Of a DNA stretch of 64,000 nt, positions 61,402 through 64,000 are shown in pieces. The translations under genes and the position numbers were made by a program. The notes below the pieces were generated by a model. It was given only the letters and a program-made list of their open reading frames with translations, had not been told where the DNA came from and did not search any database. Source of the stretch: Streptomyces lateritius (lineage in GTDB: Bacteria; Actinomycetota; Actinomycetes; Streptomycetales; Streptomycetaceae). The stretch lies in contig NZ_BMTO01000019.1 in the NCBI RefSeq assembly GCF_014649715.1, positions 61,408 to 125,407 of the forward strand, in the 5' to 3' direction. Within the stretch, counting starts at the first letter, position 1; each line of letters opens with the position of its first letter.

Positions 61402-63279
61402 GTGACCACCGCCGAGCCGACACGCGCCGACGACGCCGCGCGGAAGCGAGCCGCAGCCCCTCCGGCCTCTCCTCTCTCTCCCGCCCCTCCGCGAATAAAC
61501 CTCCCCGCCCCCCGGCCCCCCACGGGGACGGCAGTCCGGGCTCCTGAGGCTCCTGAGACCCCGCGACGCCGCCGGCGCCGCTACCCCGTCATGATCGCGA
61601 CGGGTGTCGCCGCGCTCGCCCACGTCCTCTGGTTCTTCCTGTTCGCGAACAGCGGCGGCGACCTCGCCGCACAGGACGCGTGGGCCGAGTTCGTGGGACG
61701 GCACCCGGACTCCGCGTACAACCTCGCCTGGTACGGAGGCATGCACCCGGTCTCGTACAGCGTGATCTCGCCGTATGTGATGTCGGTGCTCGGCGTGCGC
61801 TCGACGATGATGATCGCCGGCACGGTCTCGGCCGGTCTGACGGCGCTGATCCTGGTGCGGGTGCCGACGGTCCGCAATCCGCTGGCGTGCTCGCTGGCCG
61901 GCGTCTTCGCGTTCCTGTGCAACGCCCTGTCGGGGCGCGTGACGTTCGGGCTCGGCATGATGTTCGCGCTGGGCTCGGTCGCCGCCGTCTTCTGCTGGCC
62001 CTACCGCTGGCGGCGCAAACGGTGGGCGAAGGCCGCGGTCGCCGCCCCCCTCGCCGGTCTCGCGACGGCCTGCAGCCCGGTGGCCGGGCTCTTCCTCGGG
62101 GTGGCGGCGGCGGCGCTCTTCCTCAACAAGCGGCGCCCGGGCGCGTACGCCCTCGGCATCGCCCCGGTGGCGGTCGTCGCCGTCTCCTCCTGGCTGTTCC
62201 CCTTCTCCGGTACGCAGCCGATGTCGCTGGCCTCGACGTCGCTGCCGTTCCTCTTCGGGGTGCTGTGCTTCCTGCTCGTCCCGCGCGACTGGCGCACGGT
62301 CCGCACGGGGGCGGCCGTGTACGCCGCCGGCACGCTGCTGACCTGGCTGATCGACTCCCAGATCGGGTCGAACGTCTCGCGGCTCGTGATGCTCTTCGCG
62401 GGCGTCGTCCTCCTCGCGGCGCTGCCCTTCACGGCCCCTCGCTCGCGCCGCTGGTACGCGATCGTGCTCGCCTTCGCGGGCCTGAACTTCTGGATCGGCT
62501 TCAAGGGCGTCGACGACGTCATCCGCACCGCCCCGGACGCGTCCTGGGCGCGCGAGGTCGCGCCACTGATCAACCAGCTGCAGGTACGCGGGGCGGAGAA
62601 GGCGCGGGTGGAGGTCGTCCCGGCCTCCAGCCACCGCGAGTCCTCCGCCCTCACGCCGTACATCAACCTCGCCCGCGGCTGGAACCGGCAGGCGGACATG
62701 GAGCGCAACCCGCTCTTCTACGACGACACGCTGAACGCCTCGAACTACCAGGAGTGGCTCGACCGCTGGGCCGTCCACTACGTGGTCCTGCCGACCGGAG
62801 CACCCGACTCGGGCGCGGAACGGGAGGCGGAGCTGGTGGGCGACGGCCTGCCGTACCTGAAGCAGGTCTGGTCCGACGCCAACTGGCGCCTGTACGAGGT
62901 GGACAACCCGACCCCGCTGGCCGACCCGCCGGCCGAGGTGCGCCGGGCGGGCGCGAACGAGGTCGTGATCGAGGTCGACACCCCGGGTCGGGTGCTGATC
63001 CGCGTCCCGTACTCCCCGTGGCTGGCGCTCCTCGATGAGAACGGCGGCAAGGTCGAGCCCCCAGAGGAGACGGAGGCCTCGCGACTGGCACGGGAGGAGT
63101 CGGAGACGGAACTCCCGAAGGTCTTCCTCAACGAGAACGGCTGCCTGCTGAAGGCGGAGGCGGACGCGGAGGGCGACGAATGGACGGAACTGGTGGCCCC
63201 GAAGCCGGGCACCTACCGCCTGGCGGCGCCGTACAAACTCTTCCCCCGAGGCACGACCTGCCCGGACGAACTCCGCTGA
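61402..63279 (+). CDS. Large polytopic membrane protein, GT-C-like
   Basis: 625 residues. A Pro/Ala/Arg-rich cytoplasmic head of about 60 residues leads into nine or so transmembrane helices (62-375) and then a soluble domain of about 250 residues (from APLINQLQVRGAEKARVEVV) with WLDRWAVHYVVLPTGAPDS and a terminal beta-rich part. The first loop contains LAAQDAWAEFV and DSAYNLAWYGG, with acidic residues after the first helix as in GT-C glycosyltransferases and related mannosyltransferase-like proteins. The enzymatic role is not shown. GTG 61402 with GGGAGAGGG upstream. It could share transcription with the carboxypeptidase gene. Confidence 0.75.
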   Translation: MTTAEPTRADDAARKRAAAPPASPLSPAPPRINLPAPRPPTGTAVRAPEAPETPRRRRRRYPVMIATGVAALAHVLWFFLFANSGGDLAAQDAWAEFVGRHPDSAYNLAWYGGMHPVSYSVISPYVMSVLGVRSTMMIAGTVSAGLTALILVRVPTVRNPLACSLAGVFAFLCNALSGRVTFGLGMMFALGSVAAVFCWPYRWRRKRWAKAAVAAPLAGLATACSPVAGLFLGVAAAALFLNKRRPGAYALGIAPVAVVAVSSWLFPFSGTQPMSLASTSLPFLFGVLCFLLVPRDWRTVRTGAAVYAAGTLLTWLIDSQIGSNVSRLVMLFAGVVLLAALPFTAPRSRRWYAIVLAFAGLNFWIGFKGVDDVIRTAPDASWAREVAPLINQLQVRGAEKARVEVVPASSHRESSALTPYINLARGWNRQADMERNPLFYDDTLNASNYQEWLDRWAVHYVVLPTGAPDSGAEREAELVGDGLPYLKQVWSDANWRLYEVDNPTPLADPPAEVRRAGANEVVIEVDTPGRVLIRVPYSPWLALLDENGGKVEPPEETEASRLAREESETELPKVFLNENGCLLKAEADAEGDEWTELVAPKPGTYRLAAPYKLFPRGTTCPDELR

Positions 63280-63330
63280 CGCCGGAGGCCCACCCAGCCC
63301 GCTGACGGGCCGGAGGCATGGAGGGGCCCC

Positions 63331-63633
63331 TCAGGCGGCGCCGGTGACCCCCGGGGCGACGAAGCGCCGGCGGAGGGTCGAGATCGTCACCTGGGGGTCG
63401 CTCTCCACTCCCAGCTCGCCCTTGACCACGGGCCCGATCCGGTCGGCGATGAACTGGTTGAACTGCCGCTCCGGCTCCCAGACGTCGAGCGCGTGAAACC
63501 CGTCGTCGCCGAACCACCCCACATGCATCAGACACCCGTCGGGAACGTCCTCCTCCCAACGCACGCGCTCCCGCGAGGCGTCGTACGACTCGGGCGTGAT
63601 CTCCGGCCACGCGAGGTTCATCACGATTGCCAT
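63331..63633 (-). CDS. Small conserved hypothetical protein
   Basis: 100 residues. MAIVMNLAWPEITPESYDAS, then LMHVGWFGDDGFHALDVWEPERQFNQFIADRI. The Trp and Asp pattern and predicted beta-alpha-beta-beta layout look like a monomeric ferredoxin-like (ABM/DABB-type) domain. ATG 63633 follows GAGAGGGA. Function unknown. It converges with the large membrane protein gene. Confidence 0.72.
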   Translation of the reverse strand: MAIVMNLAWPEITPESYDASRERVRWEEDVPDGCLMHVGWFGDDGFHALDVWEPERQFNQFIADRIGPVVKGELGVESDPQVTISTLRRRFVAPGVTGAA

Positions 63634-63833
63634 GGAATCCCTCTCGCTCGTGGTGCCGCGAACACCGCCCTCTACGCGGGGCACGCCGAAACCAAGCGCC
63701 CCGCCCCGACCGAGCACGCACTGAAGGCCGTTCAGGCGCACTCCCGCTCCGCCGTGCCGGCGGTTGCCGAACTCACGCAGAGGTGAGTACGCGGACTCTG
63801 GCCGGCGACAGCGGAAGCCGGAACGCTTGGGCC

Positions 63834-64000
63834 ATGCCTCGACGACCTGTGAAACGTGTTCCCCAGCTGCTCGCGATCCTCGTGCTGGCTGTGACGACGG
63901 CAGCGGTGTGGGCCGCCTGGCTGGGCTGGGACCAGCACCGCGACGTGCATCCTGATGGTTCGGTGACCGGCCCGTACGAGGCGTGGCAGGTGATCGGGCT
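63834..64000 (+). CDS. Membrane-anchored hypothetical protein, 3' end outside the window
   Basis: The open frame from ATG 63834 runs to the window end without a stop. It has a basic N-terminus (PRRPVKRVP), one transmembrane helix (about 11-30: QLLAILVLAVTTAAVWAAWL) and then an exported-looking segment with D-x-x-G-S-V-T-G-P-Y-E-A-W-Q-V. The pattern is of a small Streptomyces membrane protein of unknown function. Partial, so the family cannot be settled. Confidence 0.65.
   Translation, partial: MPRRPVKRVPQLLAILVLAVTTAAVWAAWLGWDQHRDVHPDGSVTGPYEAWQVIG

Noticed and set aside
1..64000. tRNA, rRNA or integrase/attachment-site traces
   Set aside because: No cloverleaf, rRNA segment or recombinase gene was recognised by reading both strands. 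A covariance-model scan was not possible here, so short RNA genes could have been missed.

Overview
The window is about 70% or more G+C, with strong third-position GC bias, GTG/TTG starts, ATGA-overlapping operons, SARP/AfsR-type regulation, DUF397/XRE pairs and F420 biosynthesis. Together these point to a Streptomyces chromosome. Several genes match the conserved core region that in S. coelicolor carries kbpA-afsK-afsS-afsR, fbiC and a D-Ala-D-Ala carboxypeptidase. No rRNA, tRNA, CRISPR array, prophage or intact transposase gene was seen.

Left part (1-13000): a truncated acetyltransferase gene, a DUF4229 membrane protein, and a Cys-rich 35-residue leader peptide ahead of an SLC1-type symporter. 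Next come a TetR regulator, a divergent MaoC/acyl-CoA ligase pair with two palindromes between them, a nickel-binding-like DUF4242 protein, a flavin oxidoreductase/monooxygenase pair, a thiolase-fold protein, a DUF1801 protein, an acyl-CoA dehydrogenase/deazaflavin-nitroreductase operon and a second TetR regulator.

Afs region (13300-32000): a two-domain VOC protein (kbpA-like) sits directly upstream of the AfsK Ser/Thr kinase. AfsR and a small AfsS-like repeat protein lie 12-15 kb further on, on the other strand. Between them are two unknown surface proteins, a lipoprotein, a DUF35/aldolase/enoyl-CoA hydratase operon with a divergent FadD3-type ligase, a DUF2079 membrane protein, a two-component system, remnants of a VapBC toxin-antitoxin pair and an LppU-like protein. 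A 22-bp direct repeat typical of AfsR/PhoP boxes lies upstream of the AfsS-like gene.

Catabolic region (32000-41700): two consecutive operons encode an amidohydrolase, F420/flavin luciferase-like oxidoreductases, an SDR dehydrogenase, an N-acyl-D-amino-acid deacylase-like hydrolase and an aldehyde dehydrogenase. An amino-acid permease follows. A 15-bp palindrome, CTGACGNNNCGTCAG (perfect or one mismatch), lies in front of these operons. It also lies in front of the thiolase, acyl-CoA dehydrogenase, FadD3 and SDR genes elsewhere in the window, which suggests one TetR-type regulon of acyl-CoA/F420 catabolism with unknown substrate.

Right part (41700-64000): two GNAT acetyltransferases, a Tat-exported PHP metallohydrolase, another LLM oxidoreductase, an alpha/beta-hydrolase with two small exported or membrane proteins, and bifunctional FO synthase (fbiC). 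These are followed by a degenerate ADP-ribosylglycohydrolase-like protein, a sodium:solute symporter, an SDR plus an EthD-like protein, a DUF397/XRE pair, a GPP34 protein, a very long-tailed D-Ala-D-Ala carboxypeptidase and a polytopic membrane protein. The presence of fbiC and at least three F420-type oxidoreductases makes deazaflavin redox chemistry a theme of the window.
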